The position numbers and the translations under genes were made by a program. Shown piece by piece: positions 7,208 through 15,703 of a stretch of 25,853 nt of DNA; the first letter of the stretch is position 1, and every line of letters starts with the position of its first letter. Source of the DNA: Anthropogastromicrobium sp963604075 (GTDB lineage Bacteria > Bacillota > Clostridia > Lachnospirales > Lachnospiraceae). The DNA lies in the NCBI GenBank assembly GCA_963604075.1, contig CAVCPW010000131.1, positions 1-25,853 of the forward strand, read 5' to 3'. The notes under the pieces are model-generated. The model was not told the origin of the DNA and ran no database searches. It saw only the letters and a program-made list of their open reading frames with translations.

Positions 7208-8827
7208 ATGAAAAAATATGCAGCAATGGGACTGGCAGCTGTGTTGGCAGCAGCATCATTTCCGGCAGCCGTACTGGCAGATGAGACAGAGACAAAGAGT
7301 GTAAGAATCGGAGCACCGTATGATCCGGTTACTATGGATTATGCAGAGTTGAATGTTGATCCGGCAACATATATCGATATGTTGATCAGTGATACACTTA
7401 TTCGCAATAAGCAGGGCGAGTATATCGGAGGAGCAGCTGAGAGCTGGGAAGCAAGTGAGGATGGAAAGACCTGGACATTCAAGTTAAAGGAAGGCCTGAC
7501 ATACAGCGATGGTGAGACTCCTATTACAGCTGAGGATTTCGTTTATGCAGCAAAGCGTCTGATGGATCCTGACGCAGGTCATTACAATGCAGAGTCCGGA
7601 TATATTTTAGAGAATGGTGAAGAATATTATGCAGGCGAGTGCGATTGGGATGATGTCGGTGTAAAGGCAATCGATGATCTGACTATTGAGTATACATTCG
7701 CAAGTCCACAGTATGAGAGTACCTTTACTGAAACTAGTCTGTTTGCTCCTCTTGAGGAGTCTTTCGTGGAGGAACTTGGTACTGAGTATGGTTCATCAGC
7801 AGATAAGGTAATGACAAACGGACCTTTCATTGTATCTGAGTGGGTATCTGATTCAGAGATGACTCTGGTAAAGAACGAGAATTACTGGGATGCAGACAGC
7901 ATTAACATGGATGAGATCACCTTCAAGTTTAATGTATCCGGTGATACCGGTGTAGACATGATGCTTGCGGACGAGCTTGACTTTGTTCCAACAGGAAGCG
8001 CACAGGAGCAGCAGACACTGACTGATGCCGGATTTGAGAGCAGTACATATACTACATCATATCGCTGCTTGAATATCAACCATGCAGGAAAGACAGATGA
8101 GACAGGTCTTTTCCTTGGAAATGCAAATTTCAGAAAAGCAATCAGTTATGCAATTGACAGAACTGCCCTTTGTTCATCTGTTATGACAAGTGACGAGCCG
8201 GCAACACGTCTGACAGCACCGTCAGAATCAGGCGTAAGCGGAAGCTTCGATGAAGAATTTGAGTATGAGGGATGGCCGGCAGCAGCAGATGTTGAAAAGG
8301 CACAGGAATATTTAAATGCAGCACTTGATGAACTTGGAAAGACAGCTGATGAGATTCCTACATTTGAACTTCTTTGCTATGAGTCACAGGGAAGCATTGA
8401 CGTATTGGCAGCTATTCAGGATATGTTAAAGAAGAATCTGGGTATCGAGACTACGATCAACTCTCAGACCATTCAGGTAATGGTATCTAGCGCGATGAGT
8501 GGTGATTACGATTTCTGGTATGGTGGAAACAGTCTGCAGATTCCGGATGCATTAACAGGATTTTTAAGTGGTTACACAAGCGCACAGAAGTCTGCACTTA
8601 GAGGATATTCAAATGATGAGTATGACACATTGTATGATACAGCAATCGCTTCCGCTACTATCGAGGAGAGAAAGACAAACTATTTCGAGGTAGAGAAGTT
8701 CTTCTGTGACAACACATTGAACCTGATCCTTGGATGGACCGAGGGTGGTTTCCAGTACAAGAGCGGTTATACAGGTTTCTATAATACTGTTGAGACAGAT
8801 TTCACTTATCTGGATTATGCTGAGTAA
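7208..8827 (+). CDS. oppA: Peptide ABC transporter substrate-binding protein (SBP family 5), no lipobox
   Basis: A 539-residue family 5 solute-binding protein (OppA/DppA type), which captures peptides outside the cell and delivers them to the permease pair. It has an N-terminal Lys-Lys, a hydrophobic segment and a signal-peptidase-like end (AAVLADET, cleavage after about residue 24). Typical family features follow: DTLIRNKQGEYIGGAAESWE, WTFKLKEGLTYSDG, FVYAAKRLMDP and NANFRKAISYAIDRTAL. There is no Cys in or after the signal, so no lipobox, which is odd for a Gram-positive binding protein. The start is fixed by GGAGG eight bases upstream. It is followed by a hairpin with a T-tract and then the permease genes. 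Opp versus Dpp specificity cannot be decided. Confidence 0.9.
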   Translation: MKKYAAMGLAAVLAAASFPAAVLADETETKSVRIGAPYDPVTMDYAELNVDPATYIDMLISDTLIRNKQGEYIGGAAESWEASEDGKTWTFKLKEGLTYSDGETPITAEDFVYAAKRLMDPDAGHYNAESGYILENGEEYYAGECDWDDVGVKAIDDLTIEYTFASPQYESTFTETSLFAPLEESFVEELGTEYGSSADKVMTNGPFIVSEWVSDSEMTLVKNENYWDADSINMDEITFKFNVSGDTGVDMMLADELDFVPTGSAQEQQTLTDAGFESSTYTTSYRCLNINHAGKTDETGLFLGNANFRKAISYAIDRTALCSSVMTSDEPATRLTAPSESGVSGSFDEEFEYEGWPAAADVEKAQEYLNAALDELGKTADEIPTFELLCYESQGSIDVLAAIQDMLKKNLGIETTINSQTIQVMVSSAMSGDYDFWYGGNSLQIPDALTGFLSGYTSAQKSALRGYSNDEYDTLYDTAIASATIEERKTNYFEVEKFFCDNTLNLILGWTEGGFQYKSGYTGFYNTVETDFTYLDYAE

Positions 8828-8969
8828 TAGCAGCTGTGAAGATGTTAAAATAATTGAAATAAGGCGGCTGTAATCCTTATGTATTAGGGATAGGCAGTTA
8901 GTCGGTTATAAGTAAAGATAGCATGATTGACAGGAGTAAGGTGAGATACCTGTTGATTAGCAAAATTTG

Positions 8970-9014
8970 AGACGCCGATCTGCGGAAACTCCAAGGAGAG
9001 GCGTCTTATTTTTT
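8970..9014 (+). terminator. Intercistronic terminator/attenuator between binding protein and permease
   Basis: AGACGCC (8970-8976) pairs with GGCGTCT (9000-9006), followed by TATTTTTT. The 23-base loop holds smaller pairings (GGA/TCC). The T-tract runs straight into AGGAGG (9015-9020), the ribosome binding site of the next gene. Upstream in the same 197-base gap are other weak stems: ATCC/GGAT at 8873-8891 inside CTG/CAG, and ACAGG/CCTGT at 8930-8953. Partial termination here would make far more binding protein than permease, a common arrangement in ABC importers. Confidence 0.7.
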
Positions 9015-9024
9015 AGGAGGATAT

Positions 9025-9939
9025 ATGCTCAAATACATTGGAAAAAAGGTACTGATCGCAATTGCAACAGTTTTTGTATTGGCAACGGCAACATTTTTCC
9101 TGATGAAGCTTATTCCGGGAGATCCGTTTTTAAATGATAAGATTCCGGTAGCAGTGCAGGAAAAGCAAAGAGCGTTCTACGGACTGGATAAGCCGGTACC
9201 GCAGCAATACCTGACATATATGAATAACTTGTTGCATGGCGATCTGGGATACTCAATTAAAAAGACGGGAAGAACAGTAGTAGATATCATTAAGGAAGCA
9301 TTTCCGGTATCGGCAGAGCTTGGATTGATTTCTTTATTTTTTGCAGAGGCTATCGGATTATTTTTTGGAATCCTTTGTGCGCAATTTCGAGGTAAATGGC
9401 CGGATTATCTTTTGATGGTAGTTGCAGTGCTTGGAATAGCACTTCCTAGCATGGTGCTCGGACCGATTTTACGTATGATCTTCGGCGTGAAGCTTGGCAT
9501 TCTGCCTGTAACAGGATGGGGTGCTCCAAACCAGATTATTTTGCCGGCACTTGTCCTTGGACTTGGTACTGTTGCAGGAAACACACGAAATATGAGAGCT
9601 AGTATGCTTGCAATCACGACACAGGATTATGTAAAGACTGCAAGAGCCAAAGGACTTTCACCGGTTCGCGTTGTATTAAAGCATCAATTTAAAAATTCAC
9701 TTGTTCCAATCATTCCAAACCTGGGTGTACAGATAGCAGGTGTGCTGATGGGTTCATTTGTCGTAGAGAGTATGTTTTTGATTCCTGGTCTTGGCCGCTA
9801 TTTCGTTGATTCTGTTACCAATCTGGATTATCCGCTTATCATGGGGTTGACTGTATTCTACGGTACATTTTTGGTAACCATGAATTTGATTGTTGATGTA
9901 TTGTATGGATTGATCGATCCGAGAATCCGTGTCAGATAA
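9025..9939 (+). CDS. oppB: Peptide ABC transporter permease (OppB/DppB type)
   Basis: An integral membrane permease of 304 residues, forming the transport channel with the next gene's product. It has the typical N-terminal membrane segment (about 9-30) followed by a loop with PGDPF, and four to five further hydrophobic segments. The EAA loop that docks onto the ATPases is visible around residues 200-225, with AKGLSPVRVVLKHQFKNSL and Gly210. The C-terminus ends with the family-typical YGLIDPRIRVR. It lies directly behind the hairpin terminator, with AGGAGG four bases before the ATG, and is followed after 43 bases by its partner permease. Confidence 0.93.
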   Translation: MLKYIGKKVLIAIATVFVLATATFFLMKLIPGDPFLNDKIPVAVQEKQRAFYGLDKPVPQQYLTYMNNLLHGDLGYSIKKTGRTVVDIIKEAFPVSAELGLISLFFAEAIGLFFGILCAQFRGKWPDYLLMVVAVLGIALPSMVLGPILRMIFGVKLGILPVTGWGAPNQIILPALVLGLGTVAGNTRNMRASMLAITTQDYVKTARAKGLSPVRVVLKHQFKNSLVPIIPNLGVQIAGVLMGSFVVESMFLIPGLGRYFVDSVTNLDYPLIMGLTVFYGTFLVTMNLIVDVLYGLIDPRIRVR

Positions 9940-9982
9940 GCAAAAATATAGTCATACGAGTTAGTATAATATGGGAGGAACG

Positions 9983-10939
9983 ATGAATACCGAAACAACA
10001 AAAAAAGTACAAGTTGCAGAAGCACAATTTGCAGATGATGCGTTTTCTCCACTTCCGGAGGGTGCGCTTGATCAGGATCAGATTGCAAGAAAGAAGACTA
10101 CTTATTTCAAGGATGTCTGGAGAAATTTTAAGAAAAATAAGCCGGCTGTCATTAGCCTGGTGGTTATCGCCATTATGATATTTTTTGTCATCGTTGGACC
10201 GATGATGAGTAAATTTGATTATTACTCCAATGATTACAGCTGTGTCAATCAGTCACCGAATGCAGTGCATTGGTTTGGTACAGATAATCTTGGACGTGAT
10301 CTGTGGACACGTGTCTGGGCAGGAGGCCGCGTATCACTTATCATTGCCATTCTGGCAACACTTATACCGGAGGCCATCGGTATGGCCATCGGTGGTATCT
10401 CAGGATACATTGGCGGCTGGGTGGATACTGCAATCATGAGAGCTATTGATGTATTGATGGGTATTCCGAGTTTGATCTACATGATTCTTTTGATGGTCGT
10501 CATGGGAAGTGGAAATATTGCAACACTTGTCATTGCGATGAGTATCACGGGCTGGATGAGCGCTGCGAGAAGTACGAGAGGTCTTGTCTTACAGTTAAAG
10601 ACGCGTGAGTTTGTTGTAGCGTCTGAGACGCTTGGTGCTTCTTCAGGCTGGATCATAGCCAGACGACTGATACCGAATACACTTGGCATCCGTGTAGTCA
10701 GCATTACCATGTCACTTCCGAGTGTTATTTTCTATGAAGCATTTTTGAGTTACATCGGATTGGGCGTCACACCTCCGCAGCCTAGCTGGGGTCAGCTGAT
10801 CAAGGCGGCAGGAGAGACGTTCCGCTATTATCCGTATCAGTTTATCATTCCGTGTCTTTGTGTCAGCATCACAATGCTTTGTTTTAACCTGATTGGAGAC
10901 GGACTGCGCGATGCACTTGATCCGAAGCTGCGTGCGTAA
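9983..10939 (+). CDS. oppC: Peptide ABC transporter permease (OppC/DppC type)
   Basis: The second channel subunit, about 318 residues. I place the start at 9983, not at the in-frame ATG at 9971. The sequence between them contains GGGAGG, which serves as the ribosome binding site of the second ATG, while nothing suitable precedes the first. The N-terminal cytoplasmic region (about 45 residues) leads into the first membrane helix, as in OppC_N domains. HWFGTDNLGRDLWTRVWAG is a hallmark of the family. The EAA loop is in VASETLGASSGWIIARRLIP, and the end GDGLRDALDPKLRA is also typical. It sits between oppB and oppD, with 23 bases to the latter. Confidence 0.93.
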   Translation: MNTETTKKVQVAEAQFADDAFSPLPEGALDQDQIARKKTTYFKDVWRNFKKNKPAVISLVVIAIMIFFVIVGPMMSKFDYYSNDYSCVNQSPNAVHWFGTDNLGRDLWTRVWAGGRVSLIIAILATLIPEAIGMAIGGISGYIGGWVDTAIMRAIDVLMGIPSLIYMILLMVVMGSGNIATLVIAMSITGWMSAARSTRGLVLQLKTREFVVASETLGASSGWIIARRLIPNTLGIRVVSITMSLPSVIFYEAFLSYIGLGVTPPQPSWGQLIKAAGETFRYYPYQFIIPCLCVSITMLCFNLIGDGLRDALDPKLRA

Positions 10940-10962
10940 AACAGACAATGTGTGGAGGAATC

Positions 10963-12015
10963 ATGGAAAAAGAAAAAATCTTAGAGGTAAAGGATCTAAA
11001 AGTATCCTTTGACACCTTTCAGGGAAGCGTGCAGGCAGTGCGCGGTGTTTCCTGGCATTTAAATAAAAAAGAAACGATTGCTATAGTTGGTGAGTCAGGC
11101 TGTGGAAAGACAGTCACTATTCAGACAGTCATCGGATTAAATTCCAAGAAAAACGGAAGCATCAAGGGTGGAGAGGTTATCTTTAATGGAGAAAACCTGC
11201 TTGATCTGACACCTAAGCAGATGCGAAAGCTTCAGGGAAATCAGCTGTCGATCATCTTTCAGGATCCGTTTACATTTTTAAATCCGACTATGACAGTCGG
11301 TGAGCAGATCATGGAGCCATACATACAGCATTATAAGGTGTCAAGAAGTGAAGCCAGACAGAAGGCTATTGAAATTTTAAAGATGATCTCACTTCCGTCA
11401 CCTGAGGAAAATATGAAGCGTTATCCGCATCAGCTTTCTGGTGGTATGCGTCAGCGTATTATGATCGCTATGGCGCTTATCTGTAATCCTAAAGTGCTGT
11501 TTGCCGATGAGCCGACCACGGCACTGGATGTGACTATTCAGGCACAGATCATAGAATTAATGAATGATCTGAAGAATAAGATTGATACATCAATTGTGCT
11601 TATTACGCACGATATGGGAGTAGTGGCAAATATGGCAGACCGCATCTATGTTATGTATGCGGGACAAATTGTGGAGCATGGTGACTGTGATACGATTTTC
11701 CACCATCCAAAGCACCCATATACGTGGGGCTTGTTAAGCAGTGTGCCGCGTCTGGATAAGAGAGTCAGTGAGGATCTGTATTCTATTCCTGGTACGCCGC
11801 CGGATCTTCTGGCACCGCCAGCAGGATGTGCATTTGCAGCCAGATGCAAGTATGCAATGAATATTTGCCGCACAAGTCAGCCGCCTTGCATTTCATTTTC
11901 CGAACCGGATCATTACGCATCTTGCTGGCTGAACCATCCGGAGTGCATGAAGCGAAACGGGGCACCGGTCAGTCCAGTTGAATCACAGAGCGCGGACGCA
12001 CAGGAGGAAAACTGA
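10963..12015 (+). CDS. oppD: Peptide ABC transporter ATPase (OppD/DppD type)
   Basis: The first of two nucleotide-binding subunits, about 350 residues. The start is chosen at 10963 because GGAGG lies four bases upstream; the ATG at 10948 would put that site inside the gene. Motifs in order: Walker A GESGCGKT, Q-loop IIFQDP, signature LSGGMRQRI, Walker B VLFADEPTTALD and the switch His in ITHD. The C-terminal oligopeptide-transporter domain begins near HPYTWGLL and holds several Cys (CAFAARCKYAMNIC, later SC). In some DppD proteins such Cys bind an iron-sulfur cluster; whether that applies here is inference. The stop overlaps the oppF start by one base (TGATG). Confidence 0.94.
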   Translation: MEKEKILEVKDLKVSFDTFQGSVQAVRGVSWHLNKKETIAIVGESGCGKTVTIQTVIGLNSKKNGSIKGGEVIFNGENLLDLTPKQMRKLQGNQLSIIFQDPFTFLNPTMTVGEQIMEPYIQHYKVSRSEARQKAIEILKMISLPSPEENMKRYPHQLSGGMRQRIMIAMALICNPKVLFADEPTTALDVTIQAQIIELMNDLKNKIDTSIVLITHDMGVVANMADRIYVMYAGQIVEHGDCDTIFHHPKHPYTWGLLSSVPRLDKRVSEDLYSIPGTPPDLLAPPAGCAFAARCKYAMNICRTSQPPCISFSEPDHYASCWLNHPECMKRNGAPVSPVESQSADAQEEN

Positions 12016-13013
12016 TGGGACGTATAGAAAACAGAGAGCCAAATGAAAAAGTGATTGGAGAACCGATTCTCGAATTAAAAAACGTAAAAACTACATTTAA
12101 AGTGTCAAAGGGAATTCTGAAGGCGGTAAACGGTGTAGATTTGACTATTAGAAGAGGTGAGACAGTAGGTCTTGTTGGTGAGTCTGGATGTGGAAAGAGT
12201 ACGCTTGGAAAAACTATCATGCGTCTGTATCGTCCGGATGAGGGGCAGGTAGTGTTTGAAGGACGCGATATCTGGTCATATAATAAAAAAGAAAAGAAAG
12301 AATATACAAAAAATGTGCAGATGATCTTTCAGGATCCGTATGCGTGTCTTGATCCGCTTAGTGTTGTCAGCGATATTGTGGCAGAGGGCATGAAAATACA
12401 CAAAATGTATAAAGGACAGGAGCTTGAAGACCGTGTATTAGAGCTGCTTAACATGGTAGGTCTGAATAAAGATCATGCGAACCGTTTCCCACATGAGTTC
12501 TCGGGAGGACAAAGACAGCGTATTGGAATAGCGAGAGCACTTTCTCTTGAACCAAAGTTAATCGTCTGTGATGAGCCTATTTCTGCACTTGATGTTTCTA
12601 TTCAGGCGCAAGTAGTCAATTTGCTGAAGCGTCTTCAGCAGCAGATGGGGCTTTCATATCTGTTTATCACGCACGATTTATCCATGGTGCGTCAGATTTC
12701 AGATCGTATTGCTGTTATGTATCTGGGTTCTCTTGTCGAGATAGCAGACAGCGAGGACATCTACATTAAAAACCGCCACCCATACACGAAGGCACTTCTT
12801 TCTGCAATCCCGATTGCTGATCCGGCGATTGAGCGTGAGAGAAAGAGAATTTTGCTGCAAGGCGATGTGCCGAGTCCTGTTAATCTTCCGCAGGGATGCA
12901 GCTTTTGTAATCGCTGCCCTTATGCTACAGAGCAATGCAAAAAAGAAAAGCCGCAGCTGCGTGAAATTGAACCGGGACACTTTACAGCATGTCACAGAGC
13001 AGAGGAGATGTAA
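12015..13013 (+). CDS. oppF: Peptide ABC transporter ATPase (OppF/DppF type)
   Basis: The second ATPase subunit, 332 residues, pairing with OppD to power import. Motifs: Walker A GESGCGKSTLG, Q-loop MIFQDPYACLDP, signature FSGGQRQRIG, Walker B LIVCDEPISALD and ITHDLSMV. The C-terminal domain contains HPYTKALLSAIP, LQGDVPSPVNLP and the Cys-rich CSFCNRCPYATEQC. The ATG lies on the last base of the oppD stop, with AGGAGG just upstream, so the two are translationally coupled. It is the last gene of the transporter operon and converges on the minus-strand regulator gene, with a 63-base gap that contains one arm of a long inverted repeat. Confidence 0.94.
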   Translation: MGRIENREPNEKVIGEPILELKNVKTTFKVSKGILKAVNGVDLTIRRGETVGLVGESGCGKSTLGKTIMRLYRPDEGQVVFEGRDIWSYNKKEKKEYTKNVQMIFQDPYACLDPLSVVSDIVAEGMKIHKMYKGQELEDRVLELLNMVGLNKDHANRFPHEFSGGQRQRIGIARALSLEPKLIVCDEPISALDVSIQAQVVNLLKRLQQQMGLSYLFITHDLSMVRQISDRIAVMYLGSLVEIADSEDIYIKNRHPYTKALLSAIPIADPAIERERKRILLQGDVPSPVNLPQGCSFCNRCPYATEQCKKEKPQLREIEPGHFTACHRAEEM

Positions 13014-13044
13014 AAAGCCTGGAAGGTTTGCGAATGGTATCTTG

Positions 13045-13107
13045 ATCGACAAATTTTGTCAGCATTCAAGTGTACATCACGTCTCTGACAAAAATTTGTC
13101 GATTTTA
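13045..13107. terminator. Long inverted repeat, probable terminator between convergent genes
   Basis: ATCGACAAATTTTGTCAG (13045-13062) is the reverse complement of 13085-13103 except for one extra A. The plus-strand stem is followed by TTTTA, so it can terminate the transporter operon. The right arm is coding: it specifies the last eight or so residues of the convergent regulator, and the regulator's stop codon (13077-13079) lies in the loop. Each arm is also nearly self-complementary (GACAAATTTTGTC). Confidence 0.65.
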
Positions 13108-14315
13108 ATGGCAGCCTGCAGCTGGAAAGTAATGTCGGCATCTTCGAGTGAGATACCAAGAAGCTTTTCAAGCTTTTCAAGGCGGCCAAGAAGTGTATTT
13201 CGGTGAAGAAACAGTGCATTGGCTGTCTGAACTTTGTTACAGCGGCACTCAAGCCACATGCATAGTGTTTCATACAGATGAGCATCGTGTTCGCGGTCAT
13301 ACTCGCGTATGGGGTCAAGAAAGTGTGCCGTGTATTCGCGCATGACGGATGCTAGTGGAATTTCAAACAGAAGCTGATAAAAACCAAGATCTGAGTATGT
13401 GATCATGTGGCGATTCTCACCGAGCAGCTTCCAGGCAAGCAAGCTTCGCTTTGCCTGTATAAAAGATTCACGTATTCCAAAAAGACGTGAGCGAACATTA
13501 CCCTTTCCAACGCAAAATCTTGCACCGGGATATTGCTGTTCCATGCGAAGCGTAATCGATTCAAAAAAAGTGTCGGTTGACTGCTCCTGCAAATCTGTGT
13601 TGATAGGCAGCACGAAAACATTAGAGCTGTTTTGCGCAACGTGCCAGCTGCTGCCGGTTTCCTTTGCTGTGATATATCCAAGCTTATTTGCCAGCATTCT
13701 GAAAAATTCGGATGGTGTTTCAGCAAAAGATGAACCGTGTGCAGATTCCTGCTTCATGAAGTATTCTGTACTGTTCATCATATCAAAAATATATACACAA
13801 TATTTGTAACTGGGAAGATATCCCAGAAACAGTGCCTGATTAAGCGTAGAAAGTTCATCTATATCAGTATTTTGAAAAAAAAGTGAATACCAGAAGGAAT
13901 TGGCGATTATCAGATCTTTTTCACGATTTTGAATCAGCTTGATGATATCCTTTGTGATGGAATTTACATAGGCGAGGCTTGTGTGTGAAAATACAGGCAG
14001 TTTTAGTTCATCAGCAAGCTCCCGTATTTCATCATCCAGATTTTCTTCGAGGATGTAATGATGTCCAACAAGAAAAAGTATTCCGGCAGCATCATTTTGA
14101 GCCGCGTCACGTATCAGCTGGGTGAGCTCCACCTTTTCCACAACGGAGTTTGCACCATAATAAATCAAAAATTCACCGCCGCTTACCCATTCACCGATCG
14201 GTGGGCACAGGATCACATATGGCCATGTGACTGACCTTGAAAGTCCGGCAGCTCCGCCAATCAGCTTCATGTGAGAAAGAGACGGAAGTGATAATAAGTC
14301 TTTTGCAGTAGTCAT
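13077..14315 (-). CDS. PucR-family transcriptional regulator
   Basis: A 412-residue regulator. The N-terminal about 130 residues resemble the PucR sensor domain (AKDLLSLPSL near the start, then alternating hydrophobic strands with GILFLVG). A middle region of about 200 residues follows, and the C-terminal 60 residues carry the PucR-type helix-turn-helix (NKVQTANALFLHRNTLLGRL). In Bacillus, members of this family sense purines (PucR) or amino acids (PutR for proline, AdeR for alanine). Here there are no purine genes nearby, so an amino acid or peptide signal is more likely. It reads opposite to the opp genes and divergently from the amidohydrolase operon. AAGGAGG lies seven bases before the ATG. 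Which promoters it controls is inference. Confidence 0.85.
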   Translation of the reverse strand: MTTAKDLLSLPSLSHMKLIGGAAGLSRSVTWPYVILCPPIGEWVSGGEFLIYYGANSVVEKVELTQLIRDAAQNDAAGILFLVGHHYILEENLDDEIRELADELKLPVFSHTSLAYVNSITKDIIKLIQNREKDLIIANSFWYSLFFQNTDIDELSTLNQALFLGYLPSYKYCVYIFDMMNSTEYFMKQESAHGSSFAETPSEFFRMLANKLGYITAKETGSSWHVAQNSSNVFVLPINTDLQEQSTDTFFESITLRMEQQYPGARFCVGKGNVRSRLFGIRESFIQAKRSLLAWKLLGENRHMITYSDLGFYQLLFEIPLASVMREYTAHFLDPIREYDREHDAHLYETLCMWLECRCNKVQTANALFLHRNTLLGRLEKLEKLLGISLEDADITFQLQAAIKIDKFLSET

Positions 14316-14326
14316 ATAAGAACCTC

Positions 14327-14366
14327 CTTGTCAGACAAGTGTAAGTGATTTCTGCGAAAATTTCAA
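14327..14366 (-). promoter_or_regulatory. Regulator promoter with palindromic operator candidate
   Basis: On the minus strand, TTGAAA (14366-14361), a 17-bp spacer and TACACT (14343-14338) form a good promoter with a start near 14331. The 13-bp palindrome CTTGTCAGACAAG (14327-14339) covers the end of the -10, the start site and the beginning of the AAGGAGG. A protein bound there would block the regulator's own transcription, so autoregulation is a natural inference. On the plus strand I see no convincing promoter for the divergent amidohydrolase gene in this 75-bp gap; it may need activation or start inside the regulator gene. Confidence 0.6.
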
Positions 14367-14390
14367 GACAAAAGAAAGGGGAAAAATGAC

Positions 14391-15602
14391 ATGAAAACAG
14401 TAATTTATGCAAGAGTCATTGATTCAATATCGGATGAACCGATTGAAAATGGAATGGTCGAGATTGAAGACGACCATATCGTATATGTCGGAGAAAAGCG
14501 CGAGTGCAGCGACTCTGATGTGCGGATTTTTGACTTAGAAGGAAAGACTGTCATGCCGGGATTTATAGATGCTCATGCGCATCTTTGCGGAAGCGAGAGT
14601 ATCCACAAGACAGGTGACACACCATATGATCTGCTTTTGACAACAGTTCGCGACCTGGAGGATCTGGTGGATGCCGGTATAACCGGTGTGCGCGATATGA
14701 GTGCATTTGGTGCTTCATTAAAACGTGCAATTGAGGCTGGATTAATTAAGGGACCGCGCATTATGCCAGGTGGAAGAGTCATGAGCATTTCTTCCGGCCA
14801 CTGTGATTTAAATCCGATGCTGACACCAGAGGAGTCCAACAAGCAAGATCTGATCGGATGCCTTGTGGACGGTCCTGAGGATTGTTATCGGAAAACAAGA
14901 CAGCAATTTCGTGAGGGCGCACAGTTTATCAAAATCTGCGCTACTGGCGGCGTATCTTCAGCAGTTGATGATTTTAATGATATCGAATTTTCCCCAGAGG
15001 AAATCCGCGTAATCGTTGAGGAGGCGGCGCGCCACAATACATATGTCACTGCACATTGCACAGGAACGGATGGCACCAAACAGGCTATCAAAAATGGTGT
15101 AAAGTGTATCGAGCATGGTGTGTTATTGGATGAGGAGTGTGCACAGCTCATGGCAGAAAAGAACATTCCGCTCGTAACTACACTTTCGGTATCGCTTGGC
15201 ATTGCTGATATGAAGGGACTGCCGGAACACATGATGAGAAAAGCTAAGGCACTGGGAAATGCGTCAAAGCATTCCTTTGAACTGGCTCACCAGTATGGTG
15301 TGCGCGTAGCACTAGGAACTGATTATTCAAATTCACCCAATACACCATATCGAGAGATCGGAAAAGAGTTTTACAGCCTGACGCGCTGCGGCTATTCAAA
15401 TATGGAAGCCATTAAGGCAGGCACTATCAACGGCGCATATTTGATGAAATCCGATGATAAATTCGGAAGTCTCGAAGCTGGAAAGCTTGCTGATATTGTT
15501 GTAGTAGACGGTGACCCGTCAGAGGATATCATGCTGCTTGCCAATGCGGATCATGTTCGCCTTGTAATGATTGGTGGAGAAATAAAGAAGAATACGTTAT
15601 AA
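14391..15602 (+). CDS. Metal-dependent amidohydrolase (imidazolonepropionase / Xaa-Pro dipeptidase-like)
   Basis: A 403-residue amidohydrolase of the COG1228 type. Metal ligands are visible at the expected places: His62 and His64 (DAHAHL), Lys181 as the likely carboxylated bridging lysine (FIKICATGG), His222 (VTAHCTG), His242 (CIEHG) and Asp311 (GTDYSN). The last 60 residues close the small beta domain (GSLEAGKLADIVVVDGDP), typical of the superfamily. Some relatives with this pattern hydrolyse Xaa-Pro or other dipeptides; others act on cyclic amides. The neighbours (TldD/E, peptide importer) favour a dipeptide or cyclic-dipeptide-like substrate, but this is inference. GGGG lies nine bases before the ATG. 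It is the first gene after the divergent regulator. There is no signal peptide, so it is cytoplasmic. Confidence 0.85.
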   Translation: MKTVIYARVIDSISDEPIENGMVEIEDDHIVYVGEKRECSDSDVRIFDLEGKTVMPGFIDAHAHLCGSESIHKTGDTPYDLLLTTVRDLEDLVDAGITGVRDMSAFGASLKRAIEAGLIKGPRIMPGGRVMSISSGHCDLNPMLTPEESNKQDLIGCLVDGPEDCYRKTRQQFREGAQFIKICATGGVSSAVDDFNDIEFSPEEIRVIVEEAARHNTYVTAHCTGTDGTKQAIKNGVKCIEHGVLLDEECAQLMAEKNIPLVTTLSVSLGIADMKGLPEHMMRKAKALGNASKHSFELAHQYGVRVALGTDYSNSPNTPYREIGKEFYSLTRCGYSNMEAIKAGTINGAYLMKSDDKFGSLEAGKLADIVVVDGDPSEDIMLLANADHVRLVMIGGEIKKNTL

Positions 15603-15605
15603 ATG

Positions 15606-15669
15606 ATTGCTCACGGCACAGTACTAGCCTAGCACCGAGTGGGCGCCTCGAAAAATTCCCGTGAGCAGT
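15606..15669 (+). repeat. Large intercistronic hairpin element between amidohydrolase and tldD
   Basis: TGCTCACGG (15608-15616) pairs perfectly with CCGTGAGCA (15659-15667). One G-U and one A-T pair extend this to 11 bp at 15606-15669. Within the 42-base interior, CGAG (15636-15639) can pair with CTCG (15647-15650), and CTAGCCTAG and GGCGCC add local symmetry. No T-tract follows, so it is unlikely to terminate. It could be a repetitive extragenic palindrome, an mRNA processing site or a stability element. No known RNA family is recognised. Confidence 0.6.
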
Positions 15670-15703
15670 AGCAAAGAAGTAGAGAGAAAGAAGGAAGAAT
15701 GCT

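Noticed and set aside
9971..9985. Earlier ATG at 9971 as the oppC start
   Set aside because: The only ribosome binding site (GGGAGG) lies after this ATG and serves the one at 9983.
15606..15669. CRISPR repeat or tRNA-like element
   Set aside because: Only one hairpin copy exists, with no spacer array and no cloverleaf or T-loop sequence.
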